A stretch of DNA of 64,000 nt from Hypomyces perniciosus (lineage: Eukaryota; Ascomycota; Sordariomycetes; Hypocreales; Hypocreaceae), in assembly GCA_008477525.1 (NCBI GenBank), contig SPDT01000003.1, positions 806,001 through 870,000 of the forward strand. The letters are read 5' to 3'. Made by a program: the position numbers and the translations under genes. The first letter of the stretch is position 1. Each line of letters opens with the position of its first letter. A model generated the notes under the pieces. That model saw only the letters and a list, made by a program, of their open reading frames with translations. It did no database searches and was not told where the DNA came from. Shown one piece after another: positions 44,401 through 55,819 of the stretch.

Positions 44401-47310
44401 CCCAATAGCCTCTGGCCCAGCTGTGTGCTAAATCAGAACTTCCTTCTTGGGGTAGCAGTTTTGTCAACTCGGCAGTTGGTGAGCCAAGCGACGAGTGATG
44501 CATCCATGCCTGAACGGCGTACGCACAAAGGGTTTCTCGATCAGTAAATACGGGTGCTTCGAATGCTTCCAGATCTCCAACTTGAAACGTCTTATCGAGG
44601 AGTTCCAGCACACCAGGCCGAGAGAGGTAATCGAGACACAGATTGGCGATGTCGAAATGAGCCGTCATCTCTACTTCTTCCCATAGGAATTTCGATCCTC
44701 CAGGTGCTCTCGTTGCTGTGCTCTTACCCATCAGTATATTCCTCAGGCGTGGATGCCGAACCTTGATCTCGTTTTGGTCTATCTCAATGATTCCAGCAAA
44801 CCATGTTTGAACCTTGGAGATTAGACCCTCTAGTATCAGCGAGCTAGGCGATGCATGGCCTCCTTTATCATGCTCTGATCCTAGATAAATAACGGTTGCA
44901 AGTTCCCATATTGTGAGCGGCCGTACGGCGTAGAGAAGCCACGATAATACTCTTCGAAGAGTTTCCTGTTCGGGAATCTTTCTCAGCACCCATTCTAATA
45001 GCTGTTCCAAAAAGTCGTCCTCCCGAGTTGCGTCAGGAACAAGCTTCAACGACTCGAACAGCTCTTGGATTGAGGTCTCATCAGGCCATTCACGCCGCAC
45101 TCGTGCTTGCTCGTGAATAATATGTTGAGCTAAAGGCTCAAGCCCGTCGACGCTTTGTAGTTCTTTGCGGACCAAACTGTCCTGTACCAGGAGCTCCGGT
45201 CGAAGCTTCAGTAAACGTGTCATGTCCTTCTCAAAATCGGCAGCATATTGTGTTTCCAGGCCCGATTCCTCAAGGTTTAGGATCACACATGAAGTGTCGG
45301 AGAGTTCCTCCAACAGTGCGCCGGGCTTATGGCTAGTAACAACGACTTTCCATAGACCTTCGCTGGCCTGAGAGAAGTATGCAAAAGTGTCAAGGAATAA
45401 CTTGCGAGAACCCTTGGTGCACTCGTCAAAGTAGTTGATGACACACATGACGCTGTCGCCGTTTAGGGCATACCTGAATCGCTCAAACCAATAAACGAGA
45501 TCCGCCTCTGTCCAACCGCGCTCGTGATCAAGGCGGGTATAGAGTACCTCAATCCAATCTGACAAGCTTGGGGTCTGGCAGATTATTTGCGCCAGGAACG
45601 TGGAAAGCATGTCTCTGATGGAGTCGCACCTCACGTCCCATCTATCGAACGAGAAGTAGAGCACAGATGCGCGACTACCCCGATTTTCGGCATGATCATT
45701 GAGGGCATAAAATACCTGCTCAGATGCTTCGCGAACCCTGTGTGTGCCATGGATATAAAGCATTTGGGCGCCTGAGTGGTCAAGCCAAGCCTGGTATTGG
45801 TCAGATTCGGCGAGTGGGTTATCTGACTGTGCCGTCTGGAAAGGGTGAATGGGGGACGCCAGAGACAGGAGCTTTCGTTCGAATCTGTGCTGCTTTGCCT
45901 CCACAGTGATATTCAGATCTACGAGAAGATATTAGTTTATGCTTTATTATCATTTCAGATCATCGGGAATAAACATACCGTTCGCCAACTTGCCGAGATA
46001 GTCGAGGACACTAGAATGGTTATCCCCGATAGTCAACTCTGAGAATCGCTTTTCCAAGGGGATTCCAAGCGTCCCACTATAGCTGTCAAAGACCTTGATC
46101 TCAATGTTAGAATTGGCTTAGGGGAACCACGGTCTCGTGTCATATCTTGCCTGATTGATACTCTGGGCGCAGTCCGGCCCACTGTAGATGCTGATGATCT
46201 TGCTGCGAAGGGGGACTTTAGACTCGACGAATAGGCCGTTGATTTCGACGACGGCTGTTGCAAGCCCGGCAATAGACGATGCCGAGGGACGAACTGCGGC
46301 AATGCCTGAATCATAGTCGGCGTAAAGGAAACGACAAAGTGTTTCTTCCATATCAAGACTGTTGGCACTTCGGTGAGGGCAACCAGTAAAGAGCTTTGGC
46401 ATGTTAGATGTCGCATATTTCTAGGCTGGGAACGAAAAATACATACCAAAATCCGACCCATCTCAAAGAGCTCTTGCCAGGATGCTGTATCAAGCGCCGC
46501 TACCGCCAAAGCCTGGGACAGATGTTAGTCTGCCGCTTCAACAAGTAGAGGTAGGGCGGATGGGATTTTAAAAAAACGCACATCTTTGACTATAATACCT
46601 CCAATATCATGAGCAACAAACATGATTAATCGTTTCTAGAGAGCGCAGTCAGTCAAAGCGCGACAGTGATTTATGGGATAGCGCAGACACTTTGGGCTCA
46701 CACACCTTGGTTTCATTTTGCCTCACAGCCGACAGCGCCCGAAGGAGCTTCAGGGCACAGCTTCGGATAGCCTCACGACTTCGATGACCAGAAAACAGCT
46801 GAAGAGCGTCATACTCGAAGCGGAGGATTCTGGATTCGGAGTTCAGCGACTCAGCATATCCGGTTACCCATTCGCTGCCTCCTGAGCCGGGTCCTGCTTG
46901 TGCCTCATCTTCCCAGTTTCCGTAGACCCCATGAACAACGACGAAGCTAGGTTCATGGTTATATGTCAGAAATCTTTTTTCTACTTCTAGGTGAGGATCT
47001 GTCAACTCAACACTCACTCTACAGCTATGGAAGGCGGAGGTGGAGTCTCCCCCTCCGAGGGTTCGGGAAGGACACCCTTCCATGTAATATGCAGTGGTTT
47101 GGCATCTGGATGTGCTTCCGGCTCCGGCTCCGGCTCCGGGGTCGGGATGTTGGGCTCTGCATCCGTAGGTTGGTCTGTCTCTGAGATCACTTGGCCTTCA
47201 TCCGCAGGGCCAGGCTCTGTTTCTGAAGCCGGCAGTGACAGTGGTTCCGGGGAGCCACCCCGCGGCGAGTCTGTAGCTGAGGAGGCTGACGATGAGCCTG
47301 AGTCTGACAT
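41417..47310 (-). CDS. NLR-like protein: hydrolase fold, NACHT-like, ankyrin repeats, ZZ finger
   Basis: Eight exons on the minus strand: 47310-47018, 46946-46706, 46635-46582, 46512-46447, 46393-46151, 46099-45979, 45918-41696, 41632-41417. All phases agree and give 1818 aa. Residues 1-97 are acidic and proline-rich. A DUF676-like alpha/beta-hydrolase domain follows (DFVVVHGVYGNW at 98, VAHDIGG at 185-191 where GHSxGG is usual, CPHRS at 223). The NACHT-like domain (about 370-850) has a degenerate P-loop (IHGTHRVREAS, 395-405) and a Walker B-like SVMCVINYFDEC at about 495-506. About 20 ankyrin repeats occupy roughly 880-1740. A ZZ finger starts at 1742 (CDACRC/AIRGFAYTCKSC...CFKC). The tail is acidic and serine-rich. 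Intron 46150-46100 has a GC donor. The architecture is that of fungal STAND/NLR receptors. Confidence 0.88.
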
Positions 47311-47895
47311 ATTTTCCCCAATGTTAACAGTTTAGAGAGTGACTGCCAGGGCAAGGGAAGCCATTGCTGCGGGTGTGATATACTTGCGGGGTATTGCATA
47401 GCATCATCATGTATTCGTACGGTATACAAAATACTTCGTATTTGAAGCGAAATATGTCGAAATGCAGGCTGATGCAGGCTGATGGATACTCCGCAAATCC
47501 TTCAATGCTGTAACGTCTGAACGGATGTTGGCAATCCAAGCTGCCGACACTAATGCAGCCTAACAGAGCACCTGAGCGTGGCTTATAGAGCTGAGTGAGA
47601 TTGAAGGGCGTCAAAAAGGGCGTGAACGAGGCTTGAAAGAGGGGATAATGGAGACAAGGAGGCTCTTTTGTGCCTCGTAGGTACCCGTAAGTAGATACCC
47701 ATAGGGCTGTTGGTCTCTTCATTGTTATAGTACTACTCCGTACTAGTAGGAGTAGATAGTAATAGTCCAGACTATTAGTAGTAGCACTAATACTATTTAC
47801 TATTTCTCCGTTGTCAAGCGACTTCTCCACTAGGCTATGCTGAGGATTCCATCTGAGATATTACGAGAATGCGGCCCTTGCAGACAGACCCAAGA
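47311..47895. promoter_or_regulatory. intergenic upstream of the NLR-like gene
   Basis: 585 nt containing the NLR-like promoter and the 3' flank of the 314-aa gene. There is a dense TACT/AGTA stretch at 47728-47800 (TACTACTCCGTACTAGTAGG and TATTAGTAGTAGCACTAATA). Confidence 0.4.
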
Positions 47896-48840
47896 CTAAT
47901 TCGGCATTTTGAGGGCTTTTTGGAATACAATGTCAACAAAGTCCTCCAGCTCGATTGCGCCAAGATTCTCCGTGTCATATCCAGACTTGCGTAGCTTGTT
48001 TGTAGGCGGCAAGGTGGGATCAAAGAGCACTGGATCATCCGGAGGTGTCGCGCCAAACAGCCGCCCCATCTCCGATTTCCAGTCCGCCTCCGCCTTGATC
48101 TTCACCCTGCACTGGAAGTTGTTGTCGTCGTATCCACGGTTCAGCAGGATGGCGCAGCGAAGGAAGCTTGGCACACCTGATTTGATGGTCTTGTTCTCGT
48201 GCAGAACCCAACTCGCCCCTACTCCTTTTCCGTAATCATCACTGAAGATGTGGCCGGTCACTCTGGCATCGTCGCTGGTTGTGCGAGTCACCGTCTTTTC
48301 CCACTTGACAGTTCCGCCTACATTGACACCAAATTGGCCCCCGCCAGCCGTGGCTTCGGCTCCGCGAGTCATCGACTCCTCCTGGGTTGAGGGGAGCAGC
48401 GTCACCCTGCCTGCTGGAGCAATGGCCTGGACTTGGGGTGCGGGAGTTCCAGGCGCGGAGCTGCTGAACTCGAACTCGAGTGTGGCAGAGAGAATGCGTC
48501 GAGATTTTCGAGTTGTGTCCAAGTACAAATCATAGATCAGAAGGGTCGCGTTCTCATCGGTGTCGGGCGACAAAACACCATGAATAACCTCGCGAGACTT
48601 GCATCGGACTTCAATAATGCCTCGGCGCTCAGTGACCGTTCCGCGTTGCAGTGGTGCTGAGGGATCGTTGCGCGTATGGTAGCCGCTACCGCGCTCTCCC
48701 GTCTTGTCCAGTCCGATGCTCACAGACGTGTCCTCCAAGTCTGAGTCTGAGTCAAAATGGAGAGACTTGACGTCCGAATCATCATTGATTTCGTCGTAGC
48801 CATTCTCGTTGTTGTTTTCGTCCATCTTATCCGGGTCCAT
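47896..48840 (-). CDS. unrecognised strand-rich protein between NLR-like and subtilase genes
   Basis: A single exon encodes 314 aa; the ATG at 48840 is used, with another in-frame Met at codon 6. The first 45 residues are very acidic (D, E, N). The body looks strand-rich: GIIEVRCKSREVIHGVL, ATLLIYDLYLDTTRK, RILSATLEFEFSS, GGQFGVNVGGTVKWEKTVT, RVTGHIFSDDYGKG. The C-terminal region carries DDPVLFDPTLPPTNKLRK and a helix-like ELEDFVDIVFQKAL end. No signal peptide, membrane helix or enzyme motif is seen. From memory, proteins of this kind are common in fungi but uncharacterised. Its position between an NLR-like gene and a divergent ankyrin-subtilase suggests, without proof, a shared pathway. Confidence 0.75.
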   Translation of the reverse strand: MDPDKMDENNNENGYDEINDDSDVKSLHFDSDSDLEDTSVSIGLDKTGERGSGYHTRNDPSAPLQRGTVTERRGIIEVRCKSREVIHGVLSPDTDENATLLIYDLYLDTTRKSRRILSATLEFEFSSSAPGTPAPQVQAIAPAGRVTLLPSTQEESMTRGAEATAGGGQFGVNVGGTVKWEKTVTRTTSDDARVTGHIFSDDYGKGVGASWVLHENKTIKSGVPSFLRCAILLNRGYDDNNFQCRVKIKAEADWKSEMGRLFGATPPDDPVLFDPTLPPTNKLRKSGYDTENLGAIELEDFVDIVFQKALKMPN

Positions 48841-49745
48841 CGTGGCGACACACTTGTGATTGTTGACTGGGTAAGCCGATTGCTAGACGGTGTCAAGGGG
48901 TGGTATTGACGGGCTTTTGTCTTCTCCAGTGCATAGCCACATCCTAAATAACTTCGCTCCCATGGTGACTATCGTCGTGTGAATGAAACACTGCCCATTG
49001 CTTCGCTATCCACATAGTCACGTCTTGGGACCAAAGGAGGGCGGGAGAGGGAGAAGATTGGTCAGCCTCTTGTAACATCATTCATGCCCCCATTAGGTAG
49101 TATCACAAGAGCTCATAATTCCGCATGGAACGGACCGAGATCACAGTGCGCAAGTTCGTAGGACATGGCGCGTAGGAGGAAACCAGTCGACAAACACAGT
49201 ACCAAGTACGGAGTACAGCGGACTGACTTCGAAGTACTTGAAGGAATTCTCGAAGGATTCATCAGACGGTGGGACCCTGTCAGGGGTCAGTCGAAGTCAT
49301 TATTGGTTACTACTCGCCGAATACGACCGATGGCTCTAAGCGAGCGCTCAAATGTCAAGCGCGTGATGATTGCTAAAACAGGGGCTGCAAAATAGAGCAC
49401 CCACCGGGAGCTTTCAGTTTACATTTTAAAGAAAAAGCTCTAAAAATTGTAAGCTTATAATTTTAATTATACTTAACTAGTTTAATAAAGGTATAGTCAA
49501 ATACATAATCCTTATGCATTAATCCTATTAATAACTAATATGTATAAATGACTAGTATTGCTATGGATTGCTACTTCGTACTGTTATTATGCATGACTAT
49601 TATTACTGTGGACTACCACTGCCCTCCCCATATTCTGGGGCCAACCTCCATACGCCCTTTGCTATCAATTGTGGTTGCCGCAATTTAGTCGATTTCTCAA
49701 CATTTGTTTCGGTGTTCTGAATACGCATGCAGTTGAGCCTTCACC
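48841..49745. promoter_or_regulatory. divergent intergenic region with an AT-rich core
   Basis: 905 nt between the divergent 314-aa and ankyrin-subtilase genes. The segment 49400-49600 is notably AT-rich. A TACGGAGTACAGCGG motif is at about 49206 and TACTTCGTACTG at about 49571. A 76-codon open frame at 49165 lacks protein features. Confidence 0.45.
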
Positions 49746-52700
49746 ATGAGTGATCAAGCTGACGATGACCAGGACCAGCACTTGGGGTAGAGACTGAGCA
49801 GGATGTAGCAGACTCCGTCAAGGCTGATGACTCAAGTGATGAGTCTGAAAGTGAGGAGGAAGGAGAATACGATGACCGCCAAAGCAAGATCTCAGTCAAG
49901 AGCCTTCTTGATAAAATCCTCAGGGGGATTCAGGAGGGAACAAGAGATTTTACGCGCAAGGACCAATATGCGTCCTTCAAGGCAGCCGATGGCGATTATC
50001 TGGCCTCCAACACGGGAGACCCGCGTCAGCCGACTGTATTGCACATCATGGCTGCCATGGATAAGAAGGCTCTGCCAAAGCTGGATAGTAAGATGGAGCC
50101 GCTCATCAAGTTTCTGGTCCAACATCCAGATAATCTTCTCAAAATGCAGGACCGGTCCGGCCACACACCTCTGTTCCTCGCCGTTGAGGCCAAAAAGGAG
50201 AGGATGGTGCAGTGGATGTGCGATGCCCACGCGAGCATCAACACCATTCTTGCCATCCCCAGTGTGGACAGAATGAATTGTCTGCATATTGGAATTGACA
50301 AGAGGGTCAAATTCCTCGACCTTCTCATCGAGAGAGCAGATCCCTCCACGCTAGCAGCCAAGGATGGTGATGGAAATACGCCGCTTCATCTTGCCGTTGA
50401 GTATAAAAAGTGTAAACAGGATCACCTATCCATTGTCGAGCGTATTGTCGCCAAAAGCGATCAGGCCATACAAACCGGCGGTGACTTCAACAACGCTGGT
50501 CTTTCGCCATACCTCCATCACAAAGAGAGCGTCAGAAAGGCGGAAGCAAAGGAGAAGGAGAAGAAGGCCAAAGAGGAAAGGGAACGCGAAAAGGGCAGCG
50601 GTCGCAGCCGCCTCAACCCAGGTGATGCCGATGGCCCGGGACAGAAAGGAGGCAGACCTTCCAAACCTTCTATGCCCTCTATTCACACTCCGGACGGAGT
50701 AAGCCGTCCTGACAAGCGGGCAGTTCCCCATTTGGACCCCCGCAACAAATATGGAGGAGGTCCAGCACAGCAGCCAGCAGGCCTCAATTCTCCAGTGGTG
50801 TCTGAATCATTGGCTGTTCAGGGCCGTTCAGATGAAGGAAAGAAGGCAACACGTCAATCGGAGCTAGCCATCAAGGGTGACATCGAAAAAGCGGCCAGTG
50901 ATAGTGGCCACAAGTCCTCATCCTCCAGGGTTGACGAGGCCACAGTCAAGGGTGTGGAGCGGTTTCTCAAGCAACACTACCTACGCTCTCGGACCTACAA
51001 TACCGCCATGGAAATCTTGTATGGTCGTCACACGACATCAGGTGAGGACGTTGACATTGGCGCATCGCTATTACAGGTACATACCGGGATTGAATGCTAA
51101 CCACGTACAGACTTGGAGCTGTACTTTGACCTATCTGGACATGGAAACATAACGCAAAGCGGATTAGAGAATCTTTTGTCAAAGCTCAAGTTTGAGGATA
51201 CTCTTCAGTATGTCGCCATCCCAAGACTCAGTGTCGAGGTGAATATGAACGCTGCAAACACCAAACGGTCCCGGACTGGTGGCACGCGTTCCACTAGACC
51301 AGATGGTGATGGCCGACGCGATCTGTGTTACATTTTCGACCGCTTGCGCAAGAAGGGTGTGAAAACCATTCTCAAGGTCATCATTGATGACTCGGCCACG
51401 CCAGGACATAGTGATGAAGCTATTGAAGACGCACTAAAGCTTATGGATGTTGAGATCTGGGATTGGAAGAAGCCTGATATCTGCTCCGAAGTGATTTATA
51501 GGGTTGCGTCTAAGGTGCGCGAGGTGCACTTGTATTGGAGCGGCAATAATGCCGTGCTTCGGGGGTGGAGCGAAGAAGGGGGTTTAAAGAGACTGAGGGA
51601 ACTGAGAACAGTTTACCTTCATGTTCAACAGGTATGTGTTCACCTCTGTCTGATGTGATGGCCCTGTCACTATGAGAAGAGGAAGATTTAACTCGGAATT
51701 TGGTTGTGTCGGTAGGGCCTCGAATCAAGAGCCCGCACACAGCAATATGTCGACGAATTTTACGACCGCATGAAAAAGCTATACCCCGAAGTTACCATTT
51801 ATAAAGAAGGACCACTCATCCAGCGAGAACTGGCGGATATTAATGCCGCCCACGCCGACGGAGACCAGGGCGAGCACTCTACCAAGCACGAGTGGATTCA
51901 GTGCATGAAGGAATTCCGAAAGCTGCTCTTCGACGCCGAAAGATATTACGATGGCCAAAAGATTGACGAGAGAATTGACGAACCTATCAAGATCGCCCTC
52001 ATCGATGATGGTGTGGATGTCAAGGACCTCGAGTACACCTTCATTGGCGGACGAACATTCTGCACCCGTGATGAGGAACATAACTTGAACGCTCCGTATT
52101 ACGTCTCCAGCACTGGACATGGAACCGTCATGGCGAGACAGATCCATCTCTTATGCCCTCGGGCACAGTTCTATGTCTTGAGGCTGGAAGATCATCCTTC
52201 AGAGGATTCCGGTCGGCAAATCACTGCCAAAAGCGCTGCACAGGTATGTCACGAATTTGTTTGCCCTCTTCCTAAGAAGTGGTATCTGACACGGCAGTTG
52301 CAGGCTATTCGCGCAGCAGTGAGAAAGAAGGTTCACATTATCTCCATGTCCTGGACTATCGATCCACCAGAGGATGAGGAGGAGAGACGGTGCCTCGAGG
52401 GTGCCATTATTGAAGCTGCCAACGCCGACATCCTCATGTTTTGCTCAGCTAGCGACAAAGGAGCAAAGCAAAACGCAACATACCCGGCCAAGGCAACGTC
52501 CAAGATTTTCACCATCGGTGCGGCCAAGGCATCAGGCGCTGCTGACGATTGGGTTGGCAGTCTCAGCAACATCAACTTCACATTCCCCGGCACCAGAGTC
52601 GAATTGGATAACGGACCAACAAGCAGCGTCACAGATGTTAAGGAAGTGACCGGCTCCTCTGTCTCAACGGCCCTGGCTGCAGGTCTAGCAGGTCTGATTC

Positions 52701-52960
52701 TCTACTGCGTGCAGGTCCGGATGTTGCTGGCTACCGACCAGGAGAAACAAAAGGCGCGACGCGATTTCCAGGCCCTCAAGAAGCATGAAAACATGATCAG
52801 GGCATTCAAGGATATCGGGACAACAGAGGCCAGCAATTACAAGTTCATTGAGGTATGGGAGGTGTTTGGCAAGAAAGTGGAGGAGAAGGATCGGCTTGAC
52901 CAGGAGAGATGGATTGAACTGATTGCCGATGTGGGAACTATGCTGTGTAGAAAGCTTTGA
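49746..52960 (+). CDS. ankyrin-repeat subtilisin-like serine protease, with apparent 5' frameshift
   Basis: Exons run to 51041, then 51111-51631, 51716-52243 and 52304-52960. An ATG at 49746 (MSDQADDDQDQHLG) runs into a stop after a GGGG run at 49784-49787. The main frame is open from 49769 (VETEQDVADS...), consistent with one lost G. Without a correction the first main-frame Met is at 50048 (899 aa; otherwise about 1000). Ankyrin-like repeats (LLKMQDRSGHTPLFLAVEAK, DGDGNTPLHLAVEYKK) are followed by a K/E-rich coiled segment, a linker, and an S8 catalytic domain. The triad is Asp in IALIDDGVDV, His in STGHGTVMA and Ser in TGSSVSTALAAG. The oxyanion Asn position reads CSASDKG. There is no signal peptide, so an intracellular protease is likely. 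Intron 52244-52303 is in frame without stops. Confidence 0.85.
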
Positions 52961-53302
52961 TGGATAAGACATACATGATCATATCTTCTAGGCATATTTT
53001 TATGAGAATAAGAATCTCTTCTGCAAACAAGCGACACTGCATTTGAGCTGAAAATAATCCCAACCGTCGACCCAGCGCAGCCGTCAAGGCAATCGAGTCA
53101 TCTGTCGCAACAAGGGTAATTTATAGCAATCAGAGTTAGCTGTAGCATTGGAAGGAATATACACAACACATATGTGAAGTTGGACAACAGGCCATACAAC
53201 ATTCACTCAATTGCATCTTCTTTAAAATTGTTTATTTATACTAACATGAGAGCCGAGCCTAGCTCTATCTATATGACATTAGCTCGTTTATCGTTTCATC
53301 AT
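52961..53302. other. convergent spacer
   Basis: 342 nt between the stops of the subtilase and ferric reductase genes. AT-rich; no gene. Confidence 0.4.
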
Positions 53303-55819
53303 TTACCAGCAAAACATTTCCTCAAATAACTCAACGTTATCTTCGCCCTTCTTCGCATGGTTGATCACAGCCAAACGTGTCTTGTCTGCCAGTTCTGCCG
53401 GGCCACAAACGAAAACGGCGGTCCGTCCGGTCCTTCGAGACACGAAGTCATCCACGAGGGTGCTGATTTCTGGTCTTCCTTGCTTGAACCTGGTATCGCT
53501 TGCCCCATTGCCTGCCTCCTCAGTTTTCGATATCGAAGTAGGTTTGTCTGGTGTGAGAAAGAATTCCATGTTGAGCTTCGTCGTGGCCAAACCAGCAGCT
53601 TCGGTTTTTCTTAGGTCGTTGGCCAGAACATCTTGAACAAAGCCCTTTTCGCGCGCAATCCAAGCCAGCTGGATGTTAGGAGTGGAGCTCGAGTCGGATT
53701 GTTCCTCGCAAAACCTGCGCAGGTAGGGCAGCACAGCTGTGATACCACTGCCACCAGCAATGAAGAGAATGTTGTCGAAATGGCTAAGACGAGCGGGTGA
53801 GCCGTATGGACCCTCGAGCAGAACCCGAATCCGCTGCTGTCCAGATGAGCCCCTCAACTTATCTCGCAGTCTTCGGGTCATTCCATCTCTGGGTCGGATC
53901 ATAAATGTCAGGTAAGGCTTGCCCTGGTTGGTAGTCAACTCAGCGCTTCCTACTGAGGGTGTTTTGCTTTCCGTGCTAGTCTCCTGGTCACTCGGGCAAG
54001 GCGAAATGTCATCCACTGACCTTCCAGCCAAGGTGAAAGGATGGGTCTCCCAGAATCGCCAGCTAGGGAAGTAGAGGAAGTAGTATGTTCCAGGGGTTTG
54101 ATGGGCCGAAATCATGGACGGATGCACCTGCAATCGTATCATCCCAGTTTCCTCACTGAAGCTGGCTAGTGCCAGGGTTTCCTTGCCAATGAACGACTTG
54201 TAGTTCATGAGAACAAGACGAAGTAGTCGCAAAACGTAGTCACCACACCAAATTCCGATGCTGGCATATGCCCAAACCATGTACATGCCCGAAAATTGGT
54301 CCTTGACATGCCTGAAAAAAAAGCTTAGTTACAGACTCTCAATGAATGATGGGTAATGGTGCTAGAAGAGAGGTCTGATTTGGCGGAGAAACGAACTGGT
54401 AAAGAGCGGCAAGGAAAATAGCTGCCAGGATAATATGTGTGGCCTTGAAAAATTCATAGACATGTTTTCGCACAGGGCCGAGAGCAAGAGCAACTGCTAA
54501 GCTTGTTGCTATGACCATCTACCTTTCTGTTAGTAAAACGCAATCTTGGGTAATGGAATTGTAACTTACTATAAGTCCGTACAAGAAGGTTTCATCGTTA
54601 GCTAATTCATCTCGGTAGTAGTCCCAGCCTTGTTCTATAAACTTGAGTAAGCATTATGTGTAGTACACCAAGCAGAAGGGAGTATAATTTACCATTGACG
54701 TAGTATGCCGAAAACGAGACGCCATGGATGATGCCTTCCACTACCAAGACAATGGAAATCCAGCGGTGGAAGAGATTAAAAGTTCGGTAACTCCACCCAG
54801 TGACGTAAGCCAGGATATTACCTCTTCCTCCAAATACAAAGATCCATGGCATGGAGGCTGCCATAAGGATTCCCAATCGATCGGAGAATATTCGGAGTGT
54901 CTGGCCCGTGATGGTTTTATAGCTATTTTAGATAGATGTCAGTATGATGTTCGTAGGATGTCACGTATAACGATTGCACGTACTAATAGCTGTTCTCAAT
55001 GATTGAATAATGCGCTGAAAGCAAGACAATGTGAAGGATGATATAGCCCAAGATGACGAGGGACTGGAGCCTTAGGGGAACAGTAAACCAACCCAACGGC
55101 TGATGATGATGGTAGGAGAAGGTCGGTGCCATCAGGACGTTGCCGTTCATCCATGCCTTGAGCTTCGTGATTCCACTTGGCTTCTTTCCCTCCGCGGTTC
55201 CAGAAGACTGAGTCGAACGTTTTCGGGGAATAAATGAGATGGCATAATTGCCGATGCCAACCAGTAGCACAAGTCCCCAGTACCCATATTGAATCCATCT
55301 AGAGTGATGGATATTAGTATAGCAGATCAAACCGTATGGCCAAGGGGATCAATACCTGATGTTGCTGTGGTATATTAATACATCGGCATAGTTGAACGCA
55401 GATCGGTAGATGAGAGACCAGGACTTCTCCGAAGGCAAAGCCAAGCCCTTAACAACCGCCTTATCCACTGAATCGACAGTTGGAAGGCTGGAAATGTACT
55501 TGGCAGTGGCATTGTCAGTGGCTTCATGGTATTTTGCCAAGCTCACCAACTTCTTCGAGCCCTTGCAATTGGTACCCAGCCATGCGAGTCCAGGGACCAG
55601 GTCATCCTCCTGGCAGTGCTGGCGCGTGCAAAGGAATATAGACTTTATGCGCTGAGGGTGTGTACACGCAGTCTGGTCGGTTGCATTTGAGGCGGCATAT
55701 TTGATCTTGAGAAGGGTATAATAACAGGAAGCAACACAAACTTCCTTTCCAAGAGGCTTGGCTGCGAGAGCACAAGCCGCGAAGAGCAGGCAAAGCAGGT
55801 GTGAGATGAACAGCCGCAT
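53303..55819 (-). CDS. ferric/cupric reductase transmembrane component (FRE family)
   Basis: Six exons on the minus strand, 55819-55356, 55298-54984, 54922-54693, 54634-54570, 54518-54397 and 54311-53303, give 734 aa with consistent phases. A signal peptide (MRLFISHLLCLLFAACALA) is followed by a Cys-containing extracellular part, then seven or so membrane segments with heme-ligand histidines in ILHIVLLSAHYS and FHRWISIVLVVEGIIHG. The cytosolic half has the FAD motif HPFTLAG and the NAD(P)H motifs LEGPYGSP, FIAGGSGI and FVCGPAELAD, ending in EEMFCW, a usual FRE terminus. The enzyme reduces extracellular Fe(III) or Cu(II) at the plasma membrane for uptake. Two iron-repressor-type sites lie 93 and 118 nt upstream. 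Confidence 0.94.

Noticed and set aside
49165..49395. A 76-codon basic open frame in the divergent promoter region
   Set aside because: Arg/Lys-rich, no family similarity, no splice context, and located within a probable promoter.
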